The position numbers were made by a program, and so were the translations under genes. Shown here in pieces: positions 34,127-42,242 of a stretch of 64,000 nucleotides of DNA (its first letter is position 1; each line of letters opens with the position of its first letter). The notes under the pieces were generated by a model. It did no database searches. It was not told the DNA's origin and saw only the letters and a list, made by a program, of their open reading frames with translations. The stretch is from RH-AL1 sp965277355 (GTDB taxonomy: Bacteria; Pseudomonadota; Alphaproteobacteria; Rhizobiales; Beijerinckiaceae). The stretch is from contig CBDICN010000002.1 in NCBI GenBank assembly GCA_965277355.1, positions 2,232,001 to 2,296,000 on the forward strand. The letters are read 5' to 3'.

Positions 34127-35719
34127 TCACCGCGCGAGCGTGTCGGGCCGCACCTTGCCGCGCTTGACCATCAGCTTGTTGAGCGCGGCGACATAGGCGC
34201 GCGCGGAGGCGACCAGCGTGTCGGGATCGGCGCCGCGCGCGGTCACCTGCTTGTCGCCTTCCGAGAGCCGCACCGTCACCTCGGCCTGCGCGTCGGTGCC
34301 CTGCGTCACGGCGTGGACCTGGTAGAGTTCGAGCACGGCGTTGTGCGGCACCAGGGTGACGATGCCGTTGAAGATCGCATCGACCGGGCCGTTGCCGGTC
34401 GCCACGAAGGTTTTTCGCGCGCCGTCGATGTCGAGCGCGATCTCGGCCGTCTGCGGGCCGTGCGTGCCGGCGCGAACCTCCAGGGACGCGAGCCTGATGC
34501 GCTCGCCCTTGTGGCCGATCTCGTCGTCGACGAGCGCCTCGATGTCCTGGTCGTAGACGATCTTCTTCTTGTCGGCCAAGGCCTTGAAGCGGACGAAGGC
34601 GTCCTGCATCGCGTTGTCGCCCAGCGAATACCCCATCTCGCGCAGCTTGTCCTTGAAGGCGGCGCGGCCGGAATGCTTGCCCATCACCAGCGAGGACTTG
34701 GCGAGTCCGACCGATTCCGGCGTCATGATCTCGTAGGTCAGCGCGTTCTTGAGCACGCCGTCCTGGTGGATGCCGCTCTCGTGCGAGAAGGCGTTCCGGC
34801 CGACGATCGCCTTGTTGTACTGCACCGGGAACGAGGACACGGCGGACACGAGTTTCGACGCGCGCGTCAGCATCGTCGCATCGATGCCGGAGGCGTAGGG
34901 CAGCGCGTCGCCTCGCGTGCGAACCGCCATCACGACCTCCTCCAGCGCGGCGTTGCCGGCCCTCTCGCCGAGCCCGTTGATCGTGCACTCGATCTGCCGG
35001 GCGCCGCCGGCGACGCCGGCGAACGAGTTCGCCACCGCGAAGCCGAGGTCGTCGTGGCAATGCGTCGAGAAGATCGCGCTCTCGGCGTGGGGCAGGCGGT
35101 CGCGCACGTAGGCGATCACCGCGCGAAACATCGCCTCGTACTCGGCCGGGATGGCGTAGCCGACGGTGTCGGGCAGGTTGATGGTGGTGGCGCCGGCCTT
35201 CAGCGCCGCCTCGACGCAGCGGCACAAGTACTCGACCGGTGTCCGGGTGGCGTCCATCGCCGACCATTCGACGTCGGGCACCAGGTTGCGGGCCTGGGTC
35301 ACCGTCTTGCCGATGATCGCCAGCACCTCGTCCTGGCTCTTGTTCATCTGGTGGGCCAGATGGATCGGCGAGGTCGAGACGAAGGTGTGGATGCGCGGCT
35401 TTCGGGCGTGGCGCACCGCCTCGCCGCAGCGGGCGATGTCGCCCTCGATGGCGCGGGCGAGCCCGGCGATGGTGGCGTCGCGCGACGCCCTGGCGATCGC
35501 CGACACCGCCTCGAAGTCGCCGATCGAGGCGATCGGGAAGCCGGCCTCGATCACGTCGACACCCATCGTGTCGAGCAGGTCGGCGACCTCGAGCTTGTCG
35601 TCGAAGGTCATGGTGGCGCCAGGGCACTGCTCGCCGTCGCGCAGCGTGGTGTCGAACAGGATCAGTTGGCCGGACGGGATGTCGGCGCTGTTCTCGGCGG
35701 ATGCGTCTGCGTGCGTCAT
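34127..35719 (-). CDS. leuA: 2-isopropylmalate synthase
   Basis: This 530-residue enzyme condenses 2-ketoisovalerate with acetyl-CoA in leucine synthesis. The catalytic N-terminal barrel starts ILFDTTLRDGEQCPGATM, with metal-binding STHCHDDLG and NGLGERAGNAALEEVVMA. The C-terminal allosteric (LeuA dimer) domain follows from about residue 395 and mediates leucine feedback inhibition. Length is normal for the long bacterial form. A structured leader with a hairpin lies directly upstream on the same strand. Confidence 0.95.
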   Translation of the reverse strand: MTHADASAENSADIPSGQLILFDTTLRDGEQCPGATMTFDDKLEVADLLDTMGVDVIEAGFPIASIGDFEAVSAIARASRDATIAGLARAIEGDIARCGEAVRHARKPRIHTFVSTSPIHLAHQMNKSQDEVLAIIGKTVTQARNLVPDVEWSAMDATRTPVEYLCRCVEAALKAGATTINLPDTVGYAIPAEYEAMFRAVIAYVRDRLPHAESAIFSTHCHDDLGFAVANSFAGVAGGARQIECTINGLGERAGNAALEEVVMAVRTRGDALPYASGIDATMLTRASKLVSAVSSFPVQYNKAIVGRNAFSHESGIHQDGVLKNALTYEIMTPESVGLAKSSLVMGKHSGRAAFKDKLREMGYSLGDNAMQDAFVRFKALADKKKIVYDQDIEALVDDEIGHKGERIRLASLEVRAGTHGPQTAEIALDIDGARKTFVATGNGPVDAIFNGIVTLVPHNAVLELYQVHAVTQGTDAQAEVTVRLSEGDKQVTARGADPDTLVASARAYVAALNKLMVKRGKVRPDTLAR

Positions 35720-35761
35720 GATGAATGGTCCTGGACGTCGAGGGGTCTGGTGAAGCGCGGT

Positions 35762-35802
35762 CCCCTGAGTGCCCGGGCGCCTGGCCCGGCCGGCCCTCAG
35801 GG
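35762..35802 (-). promoter_or_regulatory. Hairpin in the leuA leader (possible attenuator)
   Basis: Outer arms CCCCTGAG and CTCAGGGG enclose a very GC-rich inner hairpin (GGGCC/GGCCC type). In the minus-strand transcript it lies 43-83 nt before the leuA start. The stop codon of a 38-codon upstream ORF (35797-35913, minus strand, starting MNSFAALVAIRV and ending LEGLLSRP) falls inside its first arm. That geometry resembles leader-peptide attenuation, but the peptide lacks a leucine run and no T-run follows, so the call is tentative. Confidence 0.35.
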
Positions 35803-36100
35803 GCGGCTAAGAAGACCCTCAAGGCGCGCACGAACGAGGCGCGCACGACGGGAGCCGTCCGAGCGCTTAGCGGTCGGGACGCGGATCGCAACGAGGGCGG
35901 CGAAACTGTTCATCGACACGACTTTAGAGCATCCCGCCCGCGCTCCGCAACCTTCGGTCCGCCGAGACCCCGCCGAGAACAGGGCAATCGGGTGAAGATC
36001 GCCTGCGCCGGTCCTCCCCCGCGTTGCGGCTACGGCATGCACGAAGGTTTACTGTGCGATGGAGCGCGGCTCCTCTCCCCCTTGCGGGCTGCCGGATGCA

Positions 36101-36298
36101 CGCATCTTGGCGCGCGAATCCCCTTCGCGAAGCGGGGGAGGGGGACCATGCGAAGCATGGTGGAGGGGGCGGCCACCGCGTCAACCTCGGCGAGGAGTCG
36201 CGGGCAGGGAGACAATGCCCACCGCGATGAGCCTGGCGGCCGCCCCCTCCACCGCCTTCGGCGGTCCCCCTCCCCCGTGCTTCGCACAAGGGAGGATA
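36101..36298 (+). repeat. Palindromic intergenic repeat, copy 1
   Basis: About 200 bp with palindromic arms (GGGGGAGGGGGACC...; CATGCGAAGCATG; CCGCCTTCGGCGG) around a 77-bp core at 36168-36244. The core is nearly identical to the reverse complement of the core of copy 2 (46071-46147). Both copies begin with CGCATCTTGGCGCGCG. It resembles small non-autonomous or extragenic palindromic elements of alphaproteobacteria. It sits between divergent leuA and ffh. Confidence 0.7.
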
Positions 36299-36416
36299 CG
36301 CGCTCGCGATCCACGCGGTGGTAGCGGCAGCCCTTCTGAGATGTGTGCATGCCGCAGCGCGCCGCCGGGGAGGATCGCTTCACCCGGTTGCCCCGAGCCT
36401 TCGCAGCGATCGACTT

Positions 36417-36436
36417 GCTTCGCGGCGCCGCGAAGC
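36417..36436. repeat. Perfect 20-bp palindrome upstream of ffh
   Basis: GCTTCGCGGCGCCGCGAAGC is its own reverse complement. A second short inverted repeat (TACGGC/GCCGTA, 5-nt loop) follows at 36464-36482. Both lie in the leader of ffh, 50-140 bp before its start, and could be RNA structures or a regulator site. The rest of 36299-36552 shows nothing else recognisable. Confidence 0.35.
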
Positions 36437-36552
36437 GTAGAGACAACGCACCCTCATGGGACACTTACGGCTCGTCGCCGTAGGTCCCGCCCGGCAGCGC
36501 GTCGCGCCCCCGGGCGCTTTCGGCGTTTCACAGGCCCGATTTAAAGGCGCGC

Positions 36553-38127
36553 ATGTTCGAAGGTCTCTCCGACAAGCTCACCGGCATCTTCGGTGCCCTG
36601 ACCAAGCGCGGCGCGCTGTCGGAGGAGGACGTCAACACGGCGATGCGCGAGGTGCGCCGCGCGCTGCTCGAGGCCGACGTCGCGCTCGACGTGGTCAAGA
36701 GCTTCGTCGACAAGGTGCGCGCCAAGGCGGTCGGCGCCAACGTCGTCAAGTCGGTCACGCCCGGCCAGATGGTCATCAAGATCGTCAACGACGTGCTGAT
36801 CGAGACGCTCGGCGAGAGCGCCGAGATGGTCGACCTCGACGCCGCGCCGCCGGTCGCGGTCATGATGGTCGGCCTGCAGGGCGCCGGCAAGACCACCACC
36901 ACCGCCAAGATCGCCAAGCGCCTGTTCGACCGCCAGAAGAAGCGCATTCTGATGGCCTCGCTCGACGTCAAGCGCCCGGCCGCGCAGGAGCAGCTCGCCG
37001 TGCTCGGCCGCCAGGTCGGCATCGACACGCTGCCGATCGTGCCGGGCCAGACCCCGGTCCAGATCGCGAAAAGAGCCGAGCAGACCGCGCGGCTCCAGGG
37101 CTACGACGTGGTGATGCTGGACACGGCGGGCCGCACCCACATCGACGAGGCGCTGATGGCCGAGATGGCCGAGATCAAGGCCGCCGCGCGCCCACACGAG
37201 ATCCTGCTTGTCGCCGACAGCCTCACCGGCCAGGACGCGGTCAACCTCGCCAAGAATTTCGATGACCGTGTCGGCATCACCGGCATCGTGCTCACCCGGA
37301 CGGACGGCGACGGGCGCGGCGGTGCCGCGCTGTCGATGCGCCACGTCACCGGCAAGCCGATCAAGCTCATCGGCACCGGCGAGAAGATGGATGCGCTGGA
37401 GGATTTCCACCCCTCGCGCATCGCCAACCGCATCCTCGGCATGGGCGACATCGTCTCGCTCGTCGAGAAGGCGGCGGAGTCGATCGACGCCGAGAAAGCC
37501 CAGGCGATGGCCAAGAAGATGGCCAAGGGCAAGTTCGACCTCGACGACCTCGCCGACCAGCTCGCTCAGGTCGAGAAGATGGGCGGCCTCGGCGGCCTGA
37601 TGGGCATGATGCCGGGCGTCGCCAAGATGAAGGAGCAACTCGCCGGCCGCATCGACGACAAGACGATCAAGCGCCAGCGCGCGATCATCCTCTCGATGAC
37701 GCCGCGGGAGCGCCGCAACCCCGACTTGCTCAAGGCCTCGCGCAAGAAGCGCATCGCGGCCGGCTCCGGCATGAAGGTCGAGGACGTGAACCGGCTGCTG
37801 AAGCAGCACCGGCAGATGGCGGACATGATGAAGTCGATGGGCGGCGCGATGGGCGGCTTGGGCAAGATGGGCGGCGGCCTCGGCGGCTTGGGCAAGATGG
37901 CCGGCATGGCCAAGGCGCTCGGCGGCATGGGCGGCATGGGGGGCGGGATGCCCGGCACGGGCGGCGGCATGCCGCAGCCGACGCCGGAGCAGATCGCCGC
38001 GCTGGAAAAGCAGATGGGCGGCAAGCTGCCGAACATGCCGGGCTTGCCCGGTGGTATGTCGCTCGGCGGCAAGGGCGGGTTGCCGGGGCTCGGCGGCGGC
38101 GGATTCCCGTTCGGGAAGAAGAGGTAG
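36553..38127 (+). CDS. ffh: Signal recognition particle protein Ffh
   Basis: This 524-residue GTPase binds 4.5S RNA and signal sequences for co-translational membrane targeting. The N domain is at the start (MFEGLSDKLTGIFGALTKRG), the G domain has GLQGAGKTTTTAKIAKRL, DTAGRTHIDEAL and TRTDGDGRGG. The M domain (GSGMKVEDVNRLLKQHRQMADMM, quoted only in part as RLLKQHRQMADMM) ends in a long Gly/Met-rich tail with GG-LGKM repeats. The ATG follows a GC-rich leader. It starts the ffh-rpsP-rimM-trmD ribosome/targeting block. Confidence 0.96.
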   Translation: MFEGLSDKLTGIFGALTKRGALSEEDVNTAMREVRRALLEADVALDVVKSFVDKVRAKAVGANVVKSVTPGQMVIKIVNDVLIETLGESAEMVDLDAAPPVAVMMVGLQGAGKTTTTAKIAKRLFDRQKKRILMASLDVKRPAAQEQLAVLGRQVGIDTLPIVPGQTPVQIAKRAEQTARLQGYDVVMLDTAGRTHIDEALMAEMAEIKAAARPHEILLVADSLTGQDAVNLAKNFDDRVGITGIVLTRTDGDGRGGAALSMRHVTGKPIKLIGTGEKMDALEDFHPSRIANRILGMGDIVSLVEKAAESIDAEKAQAMAKKMAKGKFDLDDLADQLAQVEKMGGLGGLMGMMPGVAKMKEQLAGRIDDKTIKRQRAIILSMTPRERRNPDLLKASRKKRIAAGSGMKVEDVNRLLKQHRQMADMMKSMGGAMGGLGKMGGGLGGLGKMAGMAKALGGMGGMGGGMPGTGGGMPQPTPEQIAALEKQMGGKLPNMPGLPGGMSLGGKGGLPGLGGGGFPFGKKR

Positions 38128-38131
38128 GGCG

Positions 38132-38353
38132 ATGGCCGAACCCGACAGTCTTATACTCGAACATCTGCGCCATATCCGCGGCCAACTCGATCGTATCGAG
38201 CTGAGGCTCGACGACCTTACGCGACGGGTGGGGCGCATCGAGACCGATGTCGCGCAAATTCACGTCACACTCGCCGAACACTCGGTCGGGTTCGACCGTC
38301 TGGACATGCGCGTCACGCGTATAGGGAAGCCCCTCGACCTTGTCGAAGGCTGA
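38132..38353 (+). CDS. Small coiled-coil hypothetical protein
   Basis: A 73-residue protein starts MAEPDSLILEHLRHIRGQLD and is a single predicted coiled coil (RIELRLDDLTRRVGRIETDVAQ). It begins 4 bp after the ffh stop with GGTAGGG upstream, and precedes rpsP. Similar short coiled-coil proteins are widespread in Hyphomicrobiales with unknown function. It is probably co-transcribed with ffh and rpsP. Confidence 0.65.
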   Translation: MAEPDSLILEHLRHIRGQLDRIELRLDDLTRRVGRIETDVAQIHVTLAEHSVGFDRLDMRVTRIGKPLDLVEG

Positions 38354-38375
38354 AGCAAGCCAAGGAAAATCAACG

Positions 38376-38759
38376 ATGTCCCTGAAAATCCGGCTCGCCC
38401 GCGGCGGTGCCAAGAAGCGTCCGTTCTACCGCATCGTCGTCGCCGATGCCCGCATGCCGCGCGACGGCCGTTTCATCGAGCGGCTCGGCACGTTCGATCC
38501 GATCAAGGCCAAGGATGCCGCCGACCGCCTCGTCGTCGACGGCGAGAAGGCGCGGGCCTGGATCGAGAAGGGCGCCCAGCCGACCGACCGCGTCGCCCGC
38601 CTGCTCGAGAGCGTCGGCGTCGGCCACCGCGAGGCCCGGCAGAACCCGGTGAAAGGGCTGCCCAAGAAGAAGGCGCAGGAGCGTTCCGCCGCCCAGGCCG
38701 CCGCCGCCGAGAAGGCCGCCGCCGCCGCCGCCGCTCCGAGCGAAGAAGCCGCCGCGTAA
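38376..38759 (+). CDS. rpsP: 30S ribosomal protein S16
   Basis: This 127-residue protein starts MSLKIRLARGGAKKRPFYRI, the S16 signature, and continues RDGRFIERLGTFDP and RLVVDGEKARAWIEKGAQPT. The C-terminal 50 residues are a Lys/Ala-rich extension (ending AAAAAAPSEEAAA), common in alphaproteobacteria but not part of the ribosomal core. The next gene rimM starts 9 bp later. Confidence 0.97.
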   Translation: MSLKIRLARGGAKKRPFYRIVVADARMPRDGRFIERLGTFDPIKAKDAADRLVVDGEKARAWIEKGAQPTDRVARLLESVGVGHREARQNPVKGLPKKKAQERSAAQAAAAEKAAAAAAAPSEEAAA

Positions 38760-38768
38760 GGCACGCCG

Positions 38769-39284
38769 ATGGCAGGGCGCATCCTGGTCGGCCGCTTCGG
38801 CGCGCCGCACGGCGTGCGCGGCGAGGTCCGCCTGCAAAGCTTCACCCGGGATCCCAAGGGCATCGCCGGCTACGGGCCGCTCGCCGGCGGCGACGGTCGC
38901 ACGTACACGCTGACGGGCGTGCGCCCGGTCAAGGACACCATGCTCGTCGCGCGGGTGGCTGGCGTCGCCGACCGTACCGCGGCCGAGGCGCTGACCCACG
39001 TCGAGCTCTATCTCGACCGCACGGCGCTGCCGCCGCCGGGCGAGGACGAGTTCTACATCGCCGACCTGATCGGTCTCGACGCGGTCGGCGCGGACGGCGA
39101 GAAGTTCGGCACCATCGCCGCGGTGCCGAACTACGGTGGCGGCGATCTCGTCGAGGTCCGCCCGCTGGCCGGCGGCGAGAGCCTGCTGTTTCCCTTCACG
39201 ACGGCGGTCGTGCCGACGATCGACGTGGCGGAGCGCCGCGTCGTGATCGTGCCGCCGGACGAGGTGGAGGACAGCGATCGTTGA
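38769..39284 (+). CDS. rimM: Ribosome maturation factor RimM
   Basis: This 171-residue protein assists maturation of the 30S head by binding S19. It has the N-terminal beta-barrel (ILVGRFGAPHGVRGEVRLQS) and the C-terminal PRC barrel (EFYIADLIGLDAVGADGEKF, then LLFPFTTAVVPTIDVAERRV). It follows rpsP by 9 bp and precedes trmD, the standard order. Confidence 0.94.
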   Translation: MAGRILVGRFGAPHGVRGEVRLQSFTRDPKGIAGYGPLAGGDGRTYTLTGVRPVKDTMLVARVAGVADRTAAEALTHVELYLDRTALPPPGEDEFYIADLIGLDAVGADGEKFGTIAAVPNYGGGDLVEVRPLAGGESLLFPFTTAVVPTIDVAERRVVIVPPDEVEDSDR

Positions 39285-39326
39285 GGACGGTGCGCTCGGG
39301 CTATGACTATCGCATCGGAGAGGATC

Positions 39327-40007
39327 ATGTGGCAGGCCGACGTCCTCACCCTGTTCCCGGCGATGTTTCCCGGGCCGCTCGGCCTGTCGCTGGCCGGCGA
39401 CGGTCTCTTGCGTGCGCTCTGGAGCCTCACCGCGCACGACATCCGCGACCACGGCATCGGGCGCCATCGCGCGGTGGACGATACCCCGGCCGGCGGCGGA
39501 GCGGGGATGGTGATGCGCGCCGACGTCATCGCGGCGAGCCTCGACTCCAGGATCGCGCCGGGCGATGTTCGCCCACGCCTGTTGATGTCGCCGCGCGGCC
39601 GGCCGCTGACGCAGGCTCGCGTGCGCGACCTCGCCGCCGGGCCGGGCGTCGTCATCGTCTGCGGCCGCTTCGAAGGGGTGGACGAACGGATCACCGGCGC
39701 ACGCGGCCTCGAGGAGGTGTCGATCGGCGACTACATCCTCTCGGGCGGCGAGATCGGTGCGCTGACGCTGCTCGACGCTTGCGTGCGGCTGATCCCCGGC
39801 ATCATGGGCCATGACGCCTCGGGACGGGACGAGAGCTTCGAGACCGGGCTGCTCGAATATCCGCATTTCACCCGGCCCCGCGAGTTCGAGGGTCGGGCGA
39901 TTCCCGAGGTCCTGCTGTCGGGCGACCATACCAGGATCGCGCGCTGGCGCCGGGACGAGGCGCTTCGGTCGACGCGTGAACGGCGGCCGGATCTGCTGCG
40001 GGACTGA
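39327..40007 (+). CDS. trmD: tRNA (guanine-N1-)-methyltransferase
   Basis: This 226-residue SPOUT enzyme methylates G37 of tRNA and prevents frameshifting. It starts MWQADVLTLFPAMFPGPLG, the family N-terminus, with GGAG 6 nt upstream; an ATG at 39303 is in frame but adds non-homologous residues. The knot region has YEGVDER-like FEGVDERI, SIGDYILSGGE and the DSF/GLLEYPHFTRP end. Ribosomal protein L19 (rplS), usually the next gene, is not here; the next gene is tlpA on the other strand. Confidence 0.95.
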   Translation: MWQADVLTLFPAMFPGPLGLSLAGDGLLRALWSLTAHDIRDHGIGRHRAVDDTPAGGGAGMVMRADVIAASLDSRIAPGDVRPRLLMSPRGRPLTQARVRDLAAGPGVVIVCGRFEGVDERITGARGLEEVSIGDYILSGGEIGALTLLDACVRLIPGIMGHDASGRDESFETGLLEYPHFTRPREFEGRAIPEVLLSGDHTRIARWRRDEALRSTRERRPDLLRD

Positions 40008-40067
40008 CAGCTCCTCACCCTTGCCGTCATGGCCGGTCCCGGACAAGCCCGGCCGTGAGCGAGAGCG

Positions 40068-40799
40068 CTAGCTTGCCGGCGGCAGCGGCTGGCCGAGCTT
40101 CTCGATCAGTGCCCTGGCATCGGGCGAGGCCCAGTCCGCGGGGCCCGCCATCGTGCCGATCTCGCAGCCGTCGCGGCCGATCAGGATCGTCGTCGGCAGG
40201 CCGACGATCTGCTCTTTGCGCTTCAGCTGTTGCAGGATGTCGGCCGAATTGTCGGCGTAATAGGCGAGGTTCGTCGCGCCGATCTCCTTGAAGAAGCCCT
40301 TCGCTCTGTCTAGGCGCGCCGTGTCGACGTCGACCGGCACGACGGCGAAATCCTTCGAGCCGAGCTGGGCTTGCAGCTTGTCCAGGGCGGGCATCTCCTG
40401 CCGGCACGGCACGCACCAGGTCGCCCAAAGGTTCAGGAGGATGGTCTTGCCCCTGAAGGCCGAGACGGCGGTCTGCTGCCCGTCCGACGTGTCGAAGGCG
40501 ATCGGCCCGAGCTGGTTGGGGCGGGTGGCGAGCGCCAGCGCCGCGACCTCGCCGTGGACCAGCGGATCGACGGCTTGCGCCAGGTCGAGGGACTGCGCGC
40601 AGGCGCCAAAATGGGCGACGTGCTTGCCGCTCGAGGGAACGATCTCGTATAGACCGAAGGCGAACAACGCGGCGGCGCAGACGCCGCCGGCGACGAGGGC
40701 CGGGCGCAAGCGCGCCGTGCCGCTCCTGATCGCGGGCTTGCGCGGCGCGGCCCCGGCGCCCGCGGCTTCGGTTTTCTCGGCGGGGTCGGCATCTGTCAT
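40068..40799 (-). CDS. tlpA: Membrane-anchored TlpA-family thiol:disulfide reductase
   Basis: This 243-residue protein has an N-terminal membrane anchor (about residues 33-55, ALVAGGVCAAALFAFGLYE) and a periplasmic thioredoxin domain. The active site is WATWCVPCRQEM near residue 138; the cis-Pro loop is VGLPTTILIG. TlpA reduces periplasmic partners, notably in cytochrome c oxidase copper-site assembly. It is divergent from argH, a pairing common in alphaproteobacteria. The chosen ATG at 40799 gives a short cytoplasmic N-terminus. Confidence 0.9.
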   Translation of the reverse strand: MTDADPAEKTEAAGAGAAPRKPAIRSGTARLRPALVAGGVCAAALFAFGLYEIVPSSGKHVAHFGACAQSLDLAQAVDPLVHGEVAALALATRPNQLGPIAFDTSDGQQTAVSAFRGKTILLNLWATWCVPCRQEMPALDKLQAQLGSKDFAVVPVDVDTARLDRAKGFFKEIGATNLAYYADNSADILQQLKRKEQIVGLPTTILIGRDGCEIGTMAGPADWASPDARALIEKLGQPLPPAS

Positions 40800-40829
40800 G
40801 CGGCGGGTTTTCTCGAAAGCTGGTGGGCG

Positions 40830-42242
40830 ATGAGCAACAAGATGTGGGGCGGGCGCTTCGCCGCCAGTCCCGACGCGATCATGGAGGAGATCAACGCCTC
40901 GATCGATTTCGACAAGAAGCTCGCGCCACAGGATATCGCCGGCTCGCTGGCGCATGTCGCGATGCTGGCGCGGACCGGCATCATCGACACCGCCGATGCC
41001 GACGCGATCCGCGACGGGCTAATCGCCATCCGTGGCGAAATCGAGAACGGAAGCTTCCCGTTCGATCGCGCGCTCGAAGACATCCACATGAACATCGAGG
41101 CGAGGCTCGCCGCCAACATCGGACCCGCGGCCGGCCGCCTCCACACGGCGCGCTCGCGCAACGACCAGGTCGCGGTCGACTTCCGGCTCTGGGTCCGCGA
41201 CACGGTCGACCAGCTGATCCGCCAGATCCGCGACCTGCAGCGCACCGTCGCGACGGCGGCGTTAGAGCATGCCGGCAGCGTCATGCCGGGCTTCACCCAC
41301 ATGCAAAGCGCGCAGCCGGTGACCTTCGGCCACCATCTGCTCGCCTACGTCGAGATGCTCGGACGCGACCGCTCGCGGTTCGCCGATGCGCGGACGCGGA
41401 TGAACCAATGTCCGCTCGGCGCCGCCGCGCTCGCCGGCACCTCGTTTCCGATCGACCGGGAGGCCACCGCCGCGGCGCTCGGCTTCGATCGGCCCACGGC
41501 GAATTCGCTGGACAGCGTGTCCGACCGCGATTTCGCGCTCGAGGCGCTTGCCGCGGCGGCGATCTGCGCCACCCATCTGTCCCGCTTCGCCGAGGAGATC
41601 GTGCTGTGGGCGACGCCGCAGTTCGGCTTCGCGGCGCTATCGGACCGGTTCTCGACCGGTTCCTCGATCATGCCGCAGAAGCGCAATCCCGACGCGGCCG
41701 AGCTGGTGCGCGGTAAGACCGGCCGGGTGATCGGGGCGCTGACCGGCCTCCTCGTGGTGATGAAGGGCCTGCCGCTCGCCTACTCGAAGGACATGCAGGA
41801 GGACAAGGAGAGCACCTTCGATGCCCTCCAGACCCTCTCGCTGTGTCTCGCGGCGATGAACGGCATGGTGTCGGACCTCGAGCCCGACACCGAGCGCATG
41901 GAGGCGGCCGCCGGTGCCGGCTTCTCGACCGCCACCGACCTCGCCGACTGGCTGGTGCGCGAGCTCGGCATGCCGTTCCGCGAGGCCCATCACGCCACCG
42001 GCCAGCTGGTGGCGCTGGCCGCCTCGCGACGTGTCGGCCTCGAGGATCTCACGCTGCACGAGATGCAGAGCATCGAGCCGCGGCTCGAAATGCATGTCTA
42101 CGACGTGCTGGGCGTGCGCAATTCCGTGGCGAGCCGGACAAGCTACGGGGGAACCGCGCCCGACAACGTGCGCGCGCAAGCCGAGCGCTGGCTGGCTGTC
42201 CTGTCGGACGGCCGCGAGAGCGCCGACCTCAGGCCTTCGTGA
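40830..42242 (+). CDS. argH: Argininosuccinate lyase
   Basis: This 470-residue enzyme releases arginine and fumarate in the last step of arginine synthesis. The N-terminus MWGGRFAASPDAIMEEINAS is typical; DIHMNIEARL and TARSRNDQVAVDFRLW line the active site. The catalytic serine loop is SSIMPQKRNPD near residue 280. Its last 14 nt overlap the end of the convergent esterase gene. lysA, often downstream in relatives, is absent. Confidence 0.96.
   Translation: MSNKMWGGRFAASPDAIMEEINASIDFDKKLAPQDIAGSLAHVAMLARTGIIDTADADAIRDGLIAIRGEIENGSFPFDRALEDIHMNIEARLAANIGPAAGRLHTARSRNDQVAVDFRLWVRDTVDQLIRQIRDLQRTVATAALEHAGSVMPGFTHMQSAQPVTFGHHLLAYVEMLGRDRSRFADARTRMNQCPLGAAALAGTSFPIDREATAAALGFDRPTANSLDSVSDRDFALEALAAAAICATHLSRFAEEIVLWATPQFGFAALSDRFSTGSSIMPQKRNPDAAELVRGKTGRVIGALTGLLVVMKGLPLAYSKDMQEDKESTFDALQTLSLCLAAMNGMVSDLEPDTERMEAAAGAGFSTATDLADWLVRELGMPFREAHHATGQLVALAASRRVGLEDLTLHEMQSIEPRLEMHVYDVLGVRNSVASRTSYGGTAPDNVRAQAERWLAVLSDGRESADLRPS

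Noticed and set aside
34038..35891. 617-codon frame overlapping leuA in another frame of the same strand
   Set aside because: Arg/Asp-rich shadow of leuA.
36101..36298. CRISPR-like array
   Set aside because: Repeats are palindromic arms of one element, not regularly spaced direct repeats with unique spacers. No cas gene is present anywhere in the window.
36541..38238. 565-codon frame antisense to ffh
   Set aside because: His/Leu/Ala-rich shadow of ffh.
38370..40046. 558-codon frame antisense to rpsP-rimM-trmD
   Set aside because: Spans three certain genes on the other strand and has no domain.
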